Origin: CAVORB01 sp963736235
GTDB taxonomy: Bacteria; Pseudomonadota; Gammaproteobacteria; Chromatiales; Chromatiaceae
Direction of reading: 5' to 3'
Length of the DNA: 64,000 bases
Assembly (NCBI GenBank): GCA_963736235.1
Contig: CAVTOR010000030.1
Location: 130,352-194,351, forward strand
Of the stretch, positions 29,316-40,512 are shown in pieces. Position 1 is the stretch's first letter. Each line of letters begins with the position of its first letter. The position numbers and the translations under genes were made by a program. Under the pieces are notes generated by a model, which saw only the letters and a program-made list of their open reading frames with translations, was not told the origin of the DNA and did no database searches.

Positions 29316-30713
29316 GTGCTTGCCTACCTCGCCCGCTACCGGGGGCTGGTCGACGATTGGCCCGCGTTCGCGCAGGCCATGGGCAGGCCGCTCTCGCCCT
29401 GCATCTGGGCGAATCAGACGCGGATCGATGCGGGCGGGCTCGCGGAGCTGCTGGCGGGAGAGGGTGTCGAGACCAGCGCGCTCCCCGGATTGCCGGGTTC
29501 CCTGGTGCTGCCGGAGGGCTACCGCGGCGGTCAGCACTGGTGGTATCGCGCCGGTTTGTCCCATGCGCAGGAGGCCGTCTCCCAGGTGCCCGCGACTCTG
29601 ATGGGCCTCGCTCCCGGCCAGCGCGTGCTGGACATGTGCGCCGCACCCGGCGGCAAGACCGCGCAGATCGCCTTTGCGATGCGCAATCGTGGCACCCTGA
29701 TCGCGAACGATTTCTCCACCGACCGTATCAGCGCGCTGCAGGGCAACCTGGACCGGCTGGGCGTCGTCAATGTCTCCACCACCTGTCAGGACGCCGGCAA
29801 CTGGCCCGCCGAAGCCGGGCAGTTCGACCGCGTGCTGCTCGATGCCCCCTGCTCCAGCGAGGGAACCCTGCGGCGCAATCCGGACCTGGTGGCGAGGCTC
29901 GGACCAGACCTGTCCAATCGTCTCGCTGCCCGGCAGCGCGCCATGCTGCGCAAGGCGGTCCAGGTTTGCCGCGCCGGCGGGCGGGTCGTCTATTCTACCT
30001 GCACCCTGGCCCCGGAGGAGAACGAGCTGGTGGTTCGCGACATCCTGCGCGAATGCGACGGGCGGGTGCGTCTCCTGCGGGCGGAGGTTCGAGGTTTTCG
30101 CACCGGCCCGGGTGTCACCCGCTGGGCAGGCGAGGATCTGGGGTCCGAGCTGGAGGGCTGCATCCGATTCTGGCCTCACCACAACGACACCGGCGGCTTC
30201 TTCATCGCGGTGCTGGAGAAGGTTGCGGACAGCACGGTAGCCCTGGAGGCCGAATCGGCCGTGCTGACTGCCGAGCCGGATTCGGGCTGGATCGAGGGCC
30301 TGAGCGAGCGTTATGGTCTGCCAGATCAGCTATGGGAGCGCTTTGCCATCCACCGCCAGACCCGCCGCGGGCTCCATCTCACCGCGGCCGACCATGCGCC
30401 GCCACGGGTGCCGGCAGTCGAGGCCAAGGGCCTGTTCGTGCTGCGCACCAATATCCTCCGGCCTAAGCTCAGCACGGCCGGGGCCATGTTCCTCGGGCCT
30501 TATGCCACCCGCGGTCGGCTCGAGCTGACCGTTGAGCAGCGCGAAGCCTACCTCCGACGCCAGGACGTCCAGCCCGCTCGCGGCCAGACCGATGGGCTCC
30601 GTTGGGGACAGGTCATCGTTACATACAGGGGCTACCCGCTGGGCATCGCCCTATGCCATCGATCGGGGATCCTGGAGAGCCTGTTTCCGAGTCGCTGGAG
30701 CGGGTGTTGCTGA
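29316..30713 (+). CDS. RsmF-type rRNA (cytosine-C5)-methyltransferase
   Basis: The 465-residue protein (GTG start) is of the NOL1/NOP2/sun family. It has the SAM motif VLDMCAAPGGKTAQIA, the two catalytic cysteines in DAPCSSEGTLRRNP and YSTCTLAPEENE, and GGFFIAVLEK after them. A C-terminal RNA-binding extension (~310-465, with GLFVLRTNILRPKLS and RWGQVIVTYRGYPLG) matches the long RsmF/YebU type that makes m5C in 16S rRNA. The true N-terminus is uncertain because no ATG precedes the conserved VLAYLARYRGLVDDWPAF. Confidence 0.85.
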   Translation: MLAYLARYRGLVDDWPAFAQAMGRPLSPCIWANQTRIDAGGLAELLAGEGVETSALPGLPGSLVLPEGYRGGQHWWYRAGLSHAQEAVSQVPATLMGLAPGQRVLDMCAAPGGKTAQIAFAMRNRGTLIANDFSTDRISALQGNLDRLGVVNVSTTCQDAGNWPAEAGQFDRVLLDAPCSSEGTLRRNPDLVARLGPDLSNRLAARQRAMLRKAVQVCRAGGRVVYSTCTLAPEENELVVRDILRECDGRVRLLRAEVRGFRTGPGVTRWAGEDLGSELEGCIRFWPHHNDTGGFFIAVLEKVADSTVALEAESAVLTAEPDSGWIEGLSERYGLPDQLWERFAIHRQTRRGLHLTAADHAPPRVPAVEAKGLFVLRTNILRPKLSTAGAMFLGPYATRGRLELTVEQREAYLRRQDVQPARGQTDGLRWGQVIVTYRGYPLGIALCHRSGILESLFPSRWSGCC

Positions 30714-30721
30714 GACGCTGA

Positions 30722-30780
30722 TGATTGGCCATCCTGGCCAAAATCAGCTCGCCACCCAAGAAGCGTGGTTCTTGGGTGGC
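30722..30780. terminator. Hairpins between convergent rsmF-like and penicillin acylase genes
   Basis: A perfect 12-bp stem (30751-30762 with 30769-30780, 6-nt loop) lies between two convergent genes. A smaller inverted repeat, TGATTGGCCA...TGGCCAAAATCA, precedes it (30722-30747). The first probably acts as a bidirectional terminator. Confidence 0.65.
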
Positions 30781-30878
30781 TACATTTTCAGACGCTTACG
30801 CGCTCGAAAATGGCGTCCCATCCCTGTGCCGCGGGACGCTCTGAAGAAGGCCAGCGCGTCGCTAACGCCAGCCGAGGA

Positions 30879-33323
30879 TCAGGGAACGGATCGATCGGGT
30901 GCCGGCTTGAGCACCAGGGTCCCAATTCGGTCTCCGGGGTCTGGTCCGAACCAGGGCCAGGGGTGGTAGTGTCCGGCGCGCCAGTCGTCGAGCTGGTCGT
31001 CCCGGTATCTGGAGAAGCGATGGCCCGACTGGCCGAGGGTGAGCGTTCCCTCGGTCTGGGTCCAGTCGGCCGGGCTGTAGACCACGCGCAGTGTGGGGAT
31101 GAACAGGGCCGTGCCAGGGTCGTCCGGCGAGGTCTTCAAGGTGTTGAGGGTGTGCGTGTCGCCGCCCGTCGGCAGCGGGCCGAGACCGAAGAAGTCACCG
31201 AGTAAGGGGGTGCGCTCGAAGGCGTGGGGAAAGCTCACGTGGCGCAGGCGATCCAGGCGCTGCTCGCCCAGCTCTGGCTGCGTCTCGTCGAGCTTGGACT
31301 TGGCGCGGCGCAGGGCGCGCGCCCAGACGTGGCCGGGGCCTTCTGCCTCGGCGGTGACCACGTCATCCCAGAAGCTCGATCGTCCCGAGTGCAGCGCGGC
31401 CTCGAGGGCGTTGTAGCTCAAGAGGGCGACGGAGAGCAGGGCGGGCAGGTCCTCCCCCAGCTCATCGCCGAACAGCTCCTCGAACAGGGCCTGCCTGACC
31501 AGCACGAAAAGGGCAGCCGCCCGGCTCTCCGGCCCGAAGTCGCCTTCCCAGGTCATCAGGTACTCGTCGGCGATGCGCCTGGCCTCCGGGTCGATGAGGC
31601 GGATCTCCGGAGCAACCCGCCCCAGGGACTCTTTGAACCGTCTCGCCTCCAGGCTCACGCGGTCGAGTTGGATGTCGGTCATGTCGCGCGGGGTGAGCGC
31701 GATCCGCTGGCCCAGCAATTCCTCGATGCGCCTGGCTCGAAAGGGCGCCATCCACGCATGTCCGAGGCTGGGTTGGTAGTCCTCGGGGACGGTGCGATTG
31801 TTGGCGGTGATCAGGGCGTACCCCCGGGGATTGAGAATGCCCGGGTTCTCCGTTTGGGGGACATAATCCTCCCAGCCGTAGCCGGGCTCCCATCCGGGTG
31901 ATGGAAAGACCCCGGATCCCCGCCCGCGTCGCGGGATTGTGCCCGTCACCTGCCAGGCGATGCCGCCGTCCCGGTGTGCCGCCATCAGGTTGAAGCAGGC
32001 ACGCTTGAGCTCCAGGGATGCCGCGCGGGCCTCCTCCAGGGTGGATGCCGTGTTCAGCCCGAAGATCCCGGCGAGCGCTCTTTCCGGGACATCCGAGGTC
32101 CAGCGCAGCGCGAGCAGGTGGGGGGTGTCCACCGGCTCGAGATCCATGAGCGTGCCGGTGTTTGCGCCGAGAACCTCGTTGAGGATGACCCCGTGGCCGG
32201 TGCTACGCACGGTCAGGTGGTGCGGTTCCGCGTGGCCCCTGACGGTGATCTCCTCCTGGCGCGAGACGATGGCCTCCTCGGCGCCGGCCGGGCGCGCTAC
32301 CCGGTTGCCGTCCGGGGTCGGGCGTTCGACGAAGAGGTCCTGGGTGTCCGCCATGACCGTGGTCAAGCCCCATGCCAGGTCGTCGTTGTGGCCGATGAGG
32401 ACCAAGGGGACACCCGGAAGCGCCACGCCCGCGGCGTGCAGTTCGGGCGCGCGCATCTCCAGCTCATACCAGATTCCGGGCAGGGTCGGGGCGAGATGGG
32501 TATCGTTTGCAAGCAGCGCGCCGCCGTCGGCGGTACGCTCGCCGGTCACCGCCCAGGCATTGCTCGCGGCTCCCGGGGAGGGAAGGCCGAAGCCGGCGGG
32601 AAGCGTGAGCAGGCTCTCGATGCCGGCGGCGGACGCGGCGGCGAAGGAGGGGAGGTCCGTCGCATCGTCCGGGGCGGGGATGCCCTCGTCGCTCGGGAAG
32701 AGCTCGGCCGCGCGTTGGTTGCCCACACGTGCGGCGAGGCGCAGGAACACCAGCTCCGAGCGCAGGTTGAAGGACAGGGTCCAGGCCAGGTACTCGCCGA
32801 TGACCAGGCTATCCTCGGGGGTCCAGGGCGCTGGCTCGAACCTGGCGATCAGATACTCCAGCGGAAGCCTGCCGACCGCCCGCTCACGATAGGCGTTCAC
32901 GCCCGCCGCGTAGGCCTCCAGCATCTCCCGGTACGGCCCTTCCAGGGCATCCAGCCCCTCCCGAGCGGCCTTCGCCAGCCCGATGGTGCGAAAGAAGCGG
33001 TCCGCCTTGAGCGCGTCTTCACCGAGCGCCTCCGCCAGGCGGCCGGAGGCGAGCCGGCGCAGCAGGTCCATCTGCCACATGCGTTCCGAGGCCACCACGT
33101 AGCCCTGCGCAAACAACAGGTCCTGCAGGCTCTCCGCCTCGATGCTCGGGACCGCATGGGCGCCATACCGCACGGTGATCGGCGCCGTTGGCCCCGCGAG
33201 CAAGATCTCCCCGGCGTAATGGGGCTCCGCGCGCTTGGCCGCCCAGAACAGAAAAGCGCCCCCTATGGCGACGACGGCGAGCAGCGCGGCGAGACCGAGG
33301 AACAGGGTGCGGCGGACCATCAT
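30879..33323 (-). CDS. Penicillin acylase family N-terminal nucleophile hydrolase
   Basis: The 814-residue precursor has an N-terminal membrane anchor or signal (~5-28). An alpha-like part is followed by the autocleavage site GAASNAWAVTG, where Ser254 becomes the nucleophile of the beta subunit after spacer removal. LLANDTHLAPTLPGIWYE and GVPLVLIGHNDDLAWGLTT follow, as in penicillin G acylase and quorum-quenching acylases. The protein hydrolyses amides in the periplasm; the substrate (acyl-homoserine lactone, penicillin or other) cannot be told from sequence. It is encoded 88 bp downstream of the BPSS1780-type membrane protein gene. Confidence 0.88.
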   Translation of the reverse strand: MMVRRTLFLGLAALLAVVAIGGAFLFWAAKRAEPHYAGEILLAGPTAPITVRYGAHAVPSIEAESLQDLLFAQGYVVASERMWQMDLLRRLASGRLAEALGEDALKADRFFRTIGLAKAAREGLDALEGPYREMLEAYAAGVNAYRERAVGRLPLEYLIARFEPAPWTPEDSLVIGEYLAWTLSFNLRSELVFLRLAARVGNQRAAELFPSDEGIPAPDDATDLPSFAAASAAGIESLLTLPAGFGLPSPGAASNAWAVTGERTADGGALLANDTHLAPTLPGIWYELEMRAPELHAAGVALPGVPLVLIGHNDDLAWGLTTVMADTQDLFVERPTPDGNRVARPAGAEEAIVSRQEEITVRGHAEPHHLTVRSTGHGVILNEVLGANTGTLMDLEPVDTPHLLALRWTSDVPERALAGIFGLNTASTLEEARAASLELKRACFNLMAAHRDGGIAWQVTGTIPRRGRGSGVFPSPGWEPGYGWEDYVPQTENPGILNPRGYALITANNRTVPEDYQPSLGHAWMAPFRARRIEELLGQRIALTPRDMTDIQLDRVSLEARRFKESLGRVAPEIRLIDPEARRIADEYLMTWEGDFGPESRAAALFVLVRQALFEELFGDELGEDLPALLSVALLSYNALEAALHSGRSSFWDDVVTAEAEGPGHVWARALRRAKSKLDETQPELGEQRLDRLRHVSFPHAFERTPLLGDFFGLGPLPTGGDTHTLNTLKTSPDDPGTALFIPTLRVVYSPADWTQTEGTLTLGQSGHRFSRYRDDQLDDWRAGHYHPWPWFGPDPGDRIGTLVLKPAPDRSVP

Positions 33324-33411
33324 GGCTCCGGGGACGGAACTGCGGGCAGTCCAGGGAAACAGAAAGCTCTGCGGTTGTCCACCGAAGCGGGAAGGGCGTC
33401 GGCTTGCCTGC

Positions 33412-34503
33412 TCAGCCGTGAAAGATGTCCCGATAGGCCACGTAGACGGCTGCCATCAGGGTCGGCCACACCACGAGCAGACCGAGCCCGAGGGGGAGTG
33501 CGCCCAGGAACGCCAGCCCCAGCGCGATCAGGCCGTAAAGCAGGAACGGTAGGACGTTGACCAGGCAGCCGGCAAAGCTCAGCCGCATCGCCTCCGCTGG
33601 CCCCAGGCCGTCGAGCACCACCAGGGCCGGGGCGAACAGGACCGCCATCACCAGCGGCACGAACAGGAGAGACGCGATCAGCACCGTGGCCAGCACCCAG
33701 GGTCCGACCAGCTCGAACACGGCCTCGGAATCCTGCATCCGCGCCAGCTCCGACCCGGTCGCCGACATCAGCGGCGCCATAGCCGTTGCCAGCATGATTG
33801 CCGCGGCAACGGCGATAAGGATCGTGCCCGCGAGGTAGAGCACGCCGATCAGGGCGAGCGGGCCGGCGTTGGCGGAGAAACCGGCGAACAGGTGCTCGAC
33901 GCGAAGCGCGCGCCCCTGGTCCTGTTCGTTGGCGCCTAGCATCACCCCGCCGGCCAGGATCGGGCTCAGAATCGTGACGACGATGCCAGCGACGAAGGGG
34001 ATCAGGCCGACGGCGACCGACAGGGCGACGAAGATGGCGGTGATCAGGATCCAGGCCAAGGCGCCCGTCCTGAAGTGCCAGAACCCCCGCGCGACCCAGC
34101 TCAGACCGTGCGCGGCGGGGACCTTTCTCGGCCCGGCCGTGGGGTCCCGCGCAATCCCGCAATCCAGGCATTCGCCGCTGGCCATCCGCGCCGAGCCGCA
34201 GGTGGGGCAGCGTTCCGGCTGCTGTGTCCGGCCGAGCTCGTTCGATTCCATGTCCGCCGGGCCGAGCGGCTCGGTTGGTTCGACCGCGACCGCCAGACCG
34301 GCCCGTTCGAGCGCGGAGCGATACTGCTCGGCGGCGATGGCGTCGATGTCGCGTTTGAGCACGCGCCGCTCTCCGCCCGACAGCAGCTCGCGCGCCCTGG
34401 CCTGCGGGACACCGAACAGGGACTGCAGACGCCTGGCGGCGTCCTCCGCCTTGGTATCGCCGATCAATTCTCCGAAGAACACGATCTGGAAGCGGTCGTC
34501 CAT
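33412..34503 (-). CDS. BPSS1780-family membrane protein with zinc ribbon
   Basis: The 363-residue protein has an N-terminal ~85-residue cytosolic part (MDDRFQIVFFGELIGDTKAE), in which FGVPQARARELLSGGERRVLKRD resembles domains found before membrane modules. A zinc ribbon follows (CPTCGSARMASGECLDCG). The membrane part has about six segments, with GFWHFRTGALAWILITAIF and FAPALVVLDGLGPAEAMRLSF. This is the arrangement of the uncharacterised BPSS1780 family. It is upstream of the penicillin acylase gene on the same strand and probably co-transcribed. Confidence 0.75.
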   Translation of the reverse strand: MDDRFQIVFFGELIGDTKAEDAARRLQSLFGVPQARARELLSGGERRVLKRDIDAIAAEQYRSALERAGLAVAVEPTEPLGPADMESNELGRTQQPERCPTCGSARMASGECLDCGIARDPTAGPRKVPAAHGLSWVARGFWHFRTGALAWILITAIFVALSVAVGLIPFVAGIVVTILSPILAGGVMLGANEQDQGRALRVEHLFAGFSANAGPLALIGVLYLAGTILIAVAAAIMLATAMAPLMSATGSELARMQDSEAVFELVGPWVLATVLIASLLFVPLVMAVLFAPALVVLDGLGPAEAMRLSFAGCLVNVLPFLLYGLIALGLAFLGALPLGLGLLVVWPTLMAAVYVAYRDIFHG

Positions 34504-34696
34504 CGGTGCGTTACCCCTTTGCCGAGATGCGAATTGGTTGCGCGAACCCTCTAATTGTAAAGGGTCACGAGCACAGAACGATCGGATTCAGGCGCCTGGC
34601 CGGCGATGATCCTGTCTTCGCGACGCCTGCGCCGTTATATTTTGCAGCTCAGTCAAACCCAAGGCCCGGCAGCCTCCAGCGGCGACCTTCTAGATC

Positions 34697-37600
34697 ATGC
34701 ATCAGGCCAGTGTCCGAATCTTTGTGTCCTCGCCCGCGGACGTGGAACACGAACGAGCGATCGTCAAGGATGTCATCGAGCGCCTGAGCCAGGATTTCCT
34801 GCCCTACTTCAGGATCGAGCCGGTGCTTTGGGAGCAGGAGGCATTGACCGCCGACAGAACCTTCCAGGCGGGCCTGGTGCGACCCGCGGACTGCCACATC
34901 GTCCTGGTCGTGCTTTGGACCCGGCTCGGCTTTCCGCTCCCCGAGGAGCCCTACGCGGGCATGACCGGCACCGAGTGGGAGTTCTTCGACGCCGTGGAAG
35001 GCCCCGCTAGCGGCGAGCGGCCGGAGGTCCTGGTCTACAAGAAGACCAACCCGAAGCTGGTGGACATTACCAACCCGCAAGCGACGCTCGAGGCCATCGA
35101 CGAGCGCAAGCGGCTGGAGGAGTTTTTCCAGCACAACTTCTTCAATCCCGATGGGTCATTCAAGCGCGCCTTCCGCACCTTCGATAGCGACGCCGCCTTC
35201 CGCAATCTGGTCGAGGTGCAGCTGCGCAAGCTGCTCAATCGCCGGGTTTTCGTCGAGAAGCGCGGGTCCGGCGCGCGGGATTGGGTGGGCAGTCCCTTCC
35301 GCGCGGATCGGCCCTACGAATTTGCCGATGAGCGCGTGTTTACCGGGCGTGAGAGCGAGACCCGAGATCTCATCGGCCGCCTGGAGGCCCTGTCGGATGC
35401 GGGTCGCGGCTTTCTGCTCGTCAGCGGGCCCGGCGGATGCGGCAAGTCCTCCCTGATTCGGGCGGGTCTCCTGCCGCGCCTGATGCGCCCGTATCAGATT
35501 GCCGGCGTGGCAGGTTGCCGCTGGTGCCTGACGGAGCCGGGAGCCGACCCCGGCGATCCGCTCCGTGCACTCGCCGAGGCCCTATGCGCCAAGGAGGTGC
35601 TGGGTGACCTGCTCTCCGCGATCGGGGTCGGTGCCGATCTCCTGCGCCGCACGCTGGCCGATGAGCCGGACCTGGCCGACGCCCAGATCACGGCCTCGCT
35701 GAACGGCCTGGCCGGCGCCCTGCGGGCCGAGGGCGGGGAGGAGGGGCCCGCTGTCCGTCTGGTCCTCGTCGTCGATCCGCTAGAGGGCCTGCTGTCCGAC
35801 GAAATGCCACCGCGCCAACGGGAGCGCTATTGCAGGGCGCTGATGGCGCTTGCTGCGAACGGCTCGGCCTGGGTGGTGGCGGTGCTGGGTTCCGCGTACC
35901 TGAGAGATGTACCCCTTCTTGGCGATCTGGGCAGACTCGCTGCCGGCCCCGGCTGGATGGCGTTGGACGCGCCACCGGCGGTCCGGATCAGGCAGATCGT
36001 CGAGATTCCCGCGTTGGTCGCAGGTATCCAATACGAGTCCGAGGGCACGCACGGCGTGGTCGAAGCGCTCGAGACCGAGGCGAATCGCTTCCAGATGTGG
36101 CCGCCCCTGCTCGAGGGAACGCTCGACGCGCTCTACCGCGACAGCCTGGAACCCCGTGATGGCGAAATGGCGGAAAAGCGCGGCGATCGCCCGCGCCCGG
36201 GGTACCTGACGCTGCGGGCGCTGAAGGCCGCGGGCGGAATCGCCGGTGAGGCCGTCCGCCGCGCGGAGCGGGTCTGGGGGCAGCTGGATGCGGCCGCGCG
36301 CGATGCCTTGCCCATGCTCTGCAGGGCGGTGATGACCCTGGAGAAGGGTACCGGGCCCTCCGCCCGTGTTGCCGATCTGACTACCCTCGAGTCGGTTCCC
36401 GACTGCCGGCGCCTGGTACACGCACTGATCCAGGCGCGCCTGCTCGTGACCGATGCCGTCCCCGATCCCAATCTGCAGCTTGCGTGCCCGGCGCTCGACT
36501 TGAGCTTTCGTGGCTTGCTGGCGCGCGCGTTGCGGGTCACGGCCGCCAAGAGGTTACTGCGCGCTTCGGGCCGCCAGGGCGGCGCCATGCAACCTGTTGA
36601 AGACGACGATCGCCGGGATTCCGATCCCGAGGCCCCCGTCGAAACGGGTTGGCGCAGCTACTTCCCCACCGTCTCCCTGACCCATCCGGTCCTGCTCGAG
36701 GGATGGGGGCCGGTTCGGGACTGGCTTGCGCAGGAACAAAACCGGGACGCATTGCGCCGCCGCTACCAGATCACAAGGCAGGCGCGCCTGTGGAAGCGCA
36801 CGGACTGCAACCTGGATTACCTGCTGAGCGATAGCGCGTACGCGGCCGCCGCGGAATTCGCTTCGAATTACCCCGCGGAGCTCGAACCCCTGGAGGAGGA
36901 GTTTCTCTCCCGCTCCAAGGACTATCTGCGCCTCCAGCGCCGCCGCCACAGCCTGGTGCGCGTCACTGGCGTCGCCCTCGCCGGGTTACTGCTGCTTGCC
37001 TCCGGCACGGCCTTCTGGGCCTGGGGCGCCTCGCGCACGGCCACCGTGCATCTGCACCGCAGCCTGCTCAACGAGGCGAATCTCGCCATCGCGAGAGGCA
37101 ACACGCCGATGGCGGTGGCCATCGGGCTCGACGCCGGTCCATACTTGCCGCTGGCGGCGCTCGACGTGCTCAGCCGCGCCTTTACCACCAACCGGCTGGT
37201 TGCCATGGCGCAGCCGCCCGTGGTGGAAGGCCAAGTGCATGTGCCGCCAGCCTTTCGCGACGACGGCGAACGGCTCGCCACCTTCGCGCCCGGGCAGGGC
37301 GGCACGCTGTGGCGGCTCGACGCCGGGCGTTTCGTGCCGGAGCAGGTGATCGCCGGCCCGCAACTGGACGTACGCGCCTTGGTGTTCGCTGGCCGGGGGC
37401 TGAAATCCGCGGTCTTCGCCATTGGCCCGCCTGGCGTTTGGCGTCTGCCCGTGCCCGTGGCGGGGACGCCGGCCGCGACTTACGCTTGCGCCGGGCTCGC
37501 AGGCCCGAGCGCCGTGGCCGTGGATGAGGCAGGGCGCTATCTCGCCTTCGCCCGGGAAACCGCGCCGCGGCGCGTCGGCGTGTGCATTTTGGATCTCGAC

Positions 37601-39522
37601 AATCCGGACGCCCCGCCACTGGACGTGCCGATGGAGGACGGAGAGATCCGCAGCCTCGCCTTCTCGCCCGATGGCGATCGGTTGCTGACGGCTTCGCGAG
37701 AGGGACGCGCTCGCCTGCTGGATTCGCGCGACGGGCAGGTGTTGCTCGCCCTGCCGCAGGAAGGCCCGTTGCGGCGGCCGTTCAATCGCGCCGTCTTCGA
37801 CGGCGAGGGAGAGCGCATCGCCATCGCCGCGGCGGACGAGCGGGTTCGCGTGTACGACGTCGATGGGGAACTGCTGCGGGAGCTGTTCCAGACCAGAAGC
37901 GCCGATCGCGTGGTCGACGTGCACAAGACGGCGGTGCGAGACGTCGCCTTTGGCCCGCAGGGACGTTACCTGGTCTCAGTGGACGACGCGGGCCAGGTGG
38001 TGCGCTGGGATCTCTCGGAAGACGCGTCGGCGACCGTGATCGGACAGCATGAGCTCAGCGTCGAGCACGCGGTCCTCCAGCCGCCCGCCCGGCCTGGCGA
38101 GTCGGCGCTCGTGCTCACCGCCTCGCTCGACAAGACGGCTCGCCTGTGGGACTTCGACAGCGGCAAGGAGCTGGCGGAGTTCAGCCACGACGCCGCCGTA
38201 TCCGACGCCCGTTTCAGCGCCGACGGGAGCCGTGTCCTGACCCGATCCGATCTCGATGGGTCGGCCCGCCTCTGGAGCGTCACGCCCCGGTCCCGGGTCA
38301 TGCACGCGCTGCCTCACGATGACCATGTCTGGCACCTCGACATGACTTCGGCGCCGGACGACGGGCGGGAAGGGCGCGACCTCCTGTGGCTCGGGACCGG
38401 AAGCTTCTCAGGCAGCGTGAAGGTCTGGAGTTACGATCGCGGGTCCCCTGACGCGATGCCAGAGCTTCTCTGGGATCTCCCCGGACACGAGGACAAGGTG
38501 CGGCGGGTCGGGTTCTCGCCCTCGGGGCGGCTGTTGGCCAGCGCGGCCTATGACGGAACGGTGCGCGTGTCGGATCTGATGACCGGCTCCGCCGCGTGCG
38601 TGCTCACGCTTGGCGGTTGGGATGCGCAGGTGGAGGCTTATCACGCCCTGTTCGGCCCGGACGAGGACTGGCTGCTGACGTCGTCGAATGACGGCTCCGC
38701 GCCGCTGCGCCTGTGGGACCTACGCTCCTGCTCCGCATCGCCGGTGGCGCTCGCCGCCGGGAACGCGCGGATCCAAGCCGTGGCCTCGGCGCCGGGCGGG
38801 AACGGCAAGACGCTGATCGCGGCTGGGAGCGACGCGGGGGTGTTGCGTCTTTTTCTCTCGCGCCGGGGAGGAAGGTCGACACACGATGTGAGGTGGAGCT
38901 GGGCATTGGTCCCGTTCTCGACCTCGCCTTCGCGCCGAATGGCTCCTGGATCGCGGCGGCCGGGGATAACGGCGAGGGCACTCTGATCGGGTTGAGCGCC
39001 GAGGGCTGTGCCGCGCCGGTCGCGCTCCGGGGTCATACGGGAAATCTCTACAGCGTGGGCTTCGCGCCCGATAGCGAACGCCTCGTGACCGCCTCGCTGG
39101 ATGGAACGGCGCGGATATGGAGCCTCTCCGGAGCGTCCCTGGCAACCCTGCGCGGACACAAGGACCGGATCTACCATGCGGAGTTCAGCCCCGACGGCCG
39201 CTGGGTGCTCACCGCCTCACGGGACGGTGTGCTACGGCTTTGGGAGGCGCCGCGGGAGGAGTCCGGCGACCTCTCGTCCTACCTAGTGCTCGATGGCGAG
39301 CTCGGCGGCGTGGCCTTCGCCGGGTTCAGTCCCGACGGTCACGAGGTCGCCGCTGCCTACTGGGAGAACGCCGCTGCGCTCTGGCGCCTGTGGGCGGAAG
39401 GCGACGCGTCATCGGCGCTGGAGGCCGCATGGGGCCCGGTGCGGTCGCGGCTCGCGATCGTGCGCGAGGCGGACCGCTTCCGGAGCGAGAATCAGCTCGG
39501 CGAGGACTTGCGGGGGCCTTGA
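34697..39522 (+). CDS. DUF4062 - STAND NTPase - transmembrane - WD40 giant protein (one frameshift)
   Basis: The corrected product is ~1,608 residues. The N-terminus (VRIFVSSPADVEHERAIVKDV, ~6-110) is DUF4062-like, a TIR-related effector/sensor module. A STAND P-loop NTPase follows, with Walker A GPGGCGKSS (Lys250) and Walker B VRLVLVVD (Asp360). A predicted transmembrane helix lies at ~754-783 (VTGVALAGLLLLASGTAFWAW). From ~830 there are about 15 WD40-like repeats (such as VRDVAFGPQGRYLVSVDDAG and RLVTASLDGTARIWSLSG), enough for two seven-bladed propellers. One T missing near 38852 splits the frame inside the propeller; the repeats continue after it. Such proteins are ligand-triggered switches in signalling, defence or cell death. 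It is a single gene without an obvious partner. Confidence 0.85.
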
Positions 39523-39552
39523 TGGCAAAAGGAGCAGAGCATCAGGCGCTGC

Positions 39553-40455
39553 TCAGCCATAGATCAGCGCGAGCAGTCCCACCAGCATGACCGCGCTTCC
39601 CGCCAGCTTCTCCGGGATGTGATGCTCCCGGTAGAAGATGCGTCCGAGCAGGACGGAGAAAATCCCCCCGGTGCGCTTCACCGACATCGCGTAGGAGGCG
39701 AGGGTCAGGCTCAGGGCGATCTGGTCGGCGATGCGCATGAGCGCGAACAGCACCCCGAGCAACAACAAGGGCTTGGCCTCGCGGCGGAGATTGTCGTTGA
39801 CCACCTCGCGGTAGAAGTGCCGGTCCTGCAGGCTGAACAGCGCGTACAGGACGATCGGGTTGACGATCGCCACCATCACGGAGAACGACAGCGGATCGCT
39901 CAGTCCGATGCCGACGCGGCCCAGGGTGGCGGCGATGGCGAAGCAGAGGGCGGCGAGTAGGCTGAAGCGGCTGCCGGGCACGGCGATGAGGCGTATCAGC
40001 GGCGTGTACCAGTGCTCGATCTCCCGTTCGAGGCTCAGCACGTAACCGCCGGCAACGAGCAGCGCGATGCCGATCAACCCAAGTACGCCGGGCGTATCGC
40101 CGGTGATCAGCCATTCGATGACGACGACGAACCCCGGGGTGAGCGAGATCACGGGCCCCACCAGCGAGATCTCGCCGATGGTGATGGCGTGATTCAATGA
40201 CCAGCCTCCCAGTCCGGAGATCAGTCCGCCGAGCAGCACCGCGGAGAGATAGCGCCAGTCGCCGAGCGGAAAGTCGTGGTTCCAGACTATCAGCGGCAAG
40301 GTGACCACCAGACTGGCCAGGTTGACATAGAGGGTCAACGCCTTGGCGGAAAAGCTGAAGCTCAGGTGCTTGGTGACCGCGAGCCGCGAGGCATGGAAGA
40401 AGGCCGAGAGCAGCGAGAACAGGATCCAGAAGGGGGCGAGACCGGAGAAATCCAT
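39553..40455 (-). CDS. DMT-superfamily (EamA) transporter
   Basis: The 300-residue protein has ten hydrophobic segments in two EamA halves, each about 140 residues. Examples are LGGWSLNHAITIGEISLVGPVISLTP and YAMSVKRTGGIFSVLLGRIFYREH, the latter close to the end as expected for the second EamA unit. It sits in the inner membrane and probably exports metabolites or moves nucleotide sugars; the substrate is unknown. It is convergent with the STAND-WD40 gene (30-bp gap) and lies downstream of an unknown gene on the same strand. Confidence 0.88.
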   Translation of the reverse strand: MDFSGLAPFWILFSLLSAFFHASRLAVTKHLSFSFSAKALTLYVNLASLVVTLPLIVWNHDFPLGDWRYLSAVLLGGLISGLGGWSLNHAITIGEISLVGPVISLTPGFVVVIEWLITGDTPGVLGLIGIALLVAGGYVLSLEREIEHWYTPLIRLIAVPGSRFSLLAALCFAIAATLGRVGIGLSDPLSFSVMVAIVNPIVLYALFSLQDRHFYREVVNDNLRREAKPLLLLGVLFALMRIADQIALSLTLASYAMSVKRTGGIFSVLLGRIFYREHHIPEKLAGSAVMLVGLLALIYG

Positions 40456-40512
40456 CGATTGCTTGTCGACTGGGCGTGAAGGCTCGGGGTGCGGTCGGAT
40501 TGTCAGGGAGGC

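Noticed and set aside
31974..33560. Long plus-strand open frame antisense to penicillin acylase
   Set aside because: The minus strand encodes a complete acylase with its catalytic Ser; the plus frame has no ribosome-binding site or domain.
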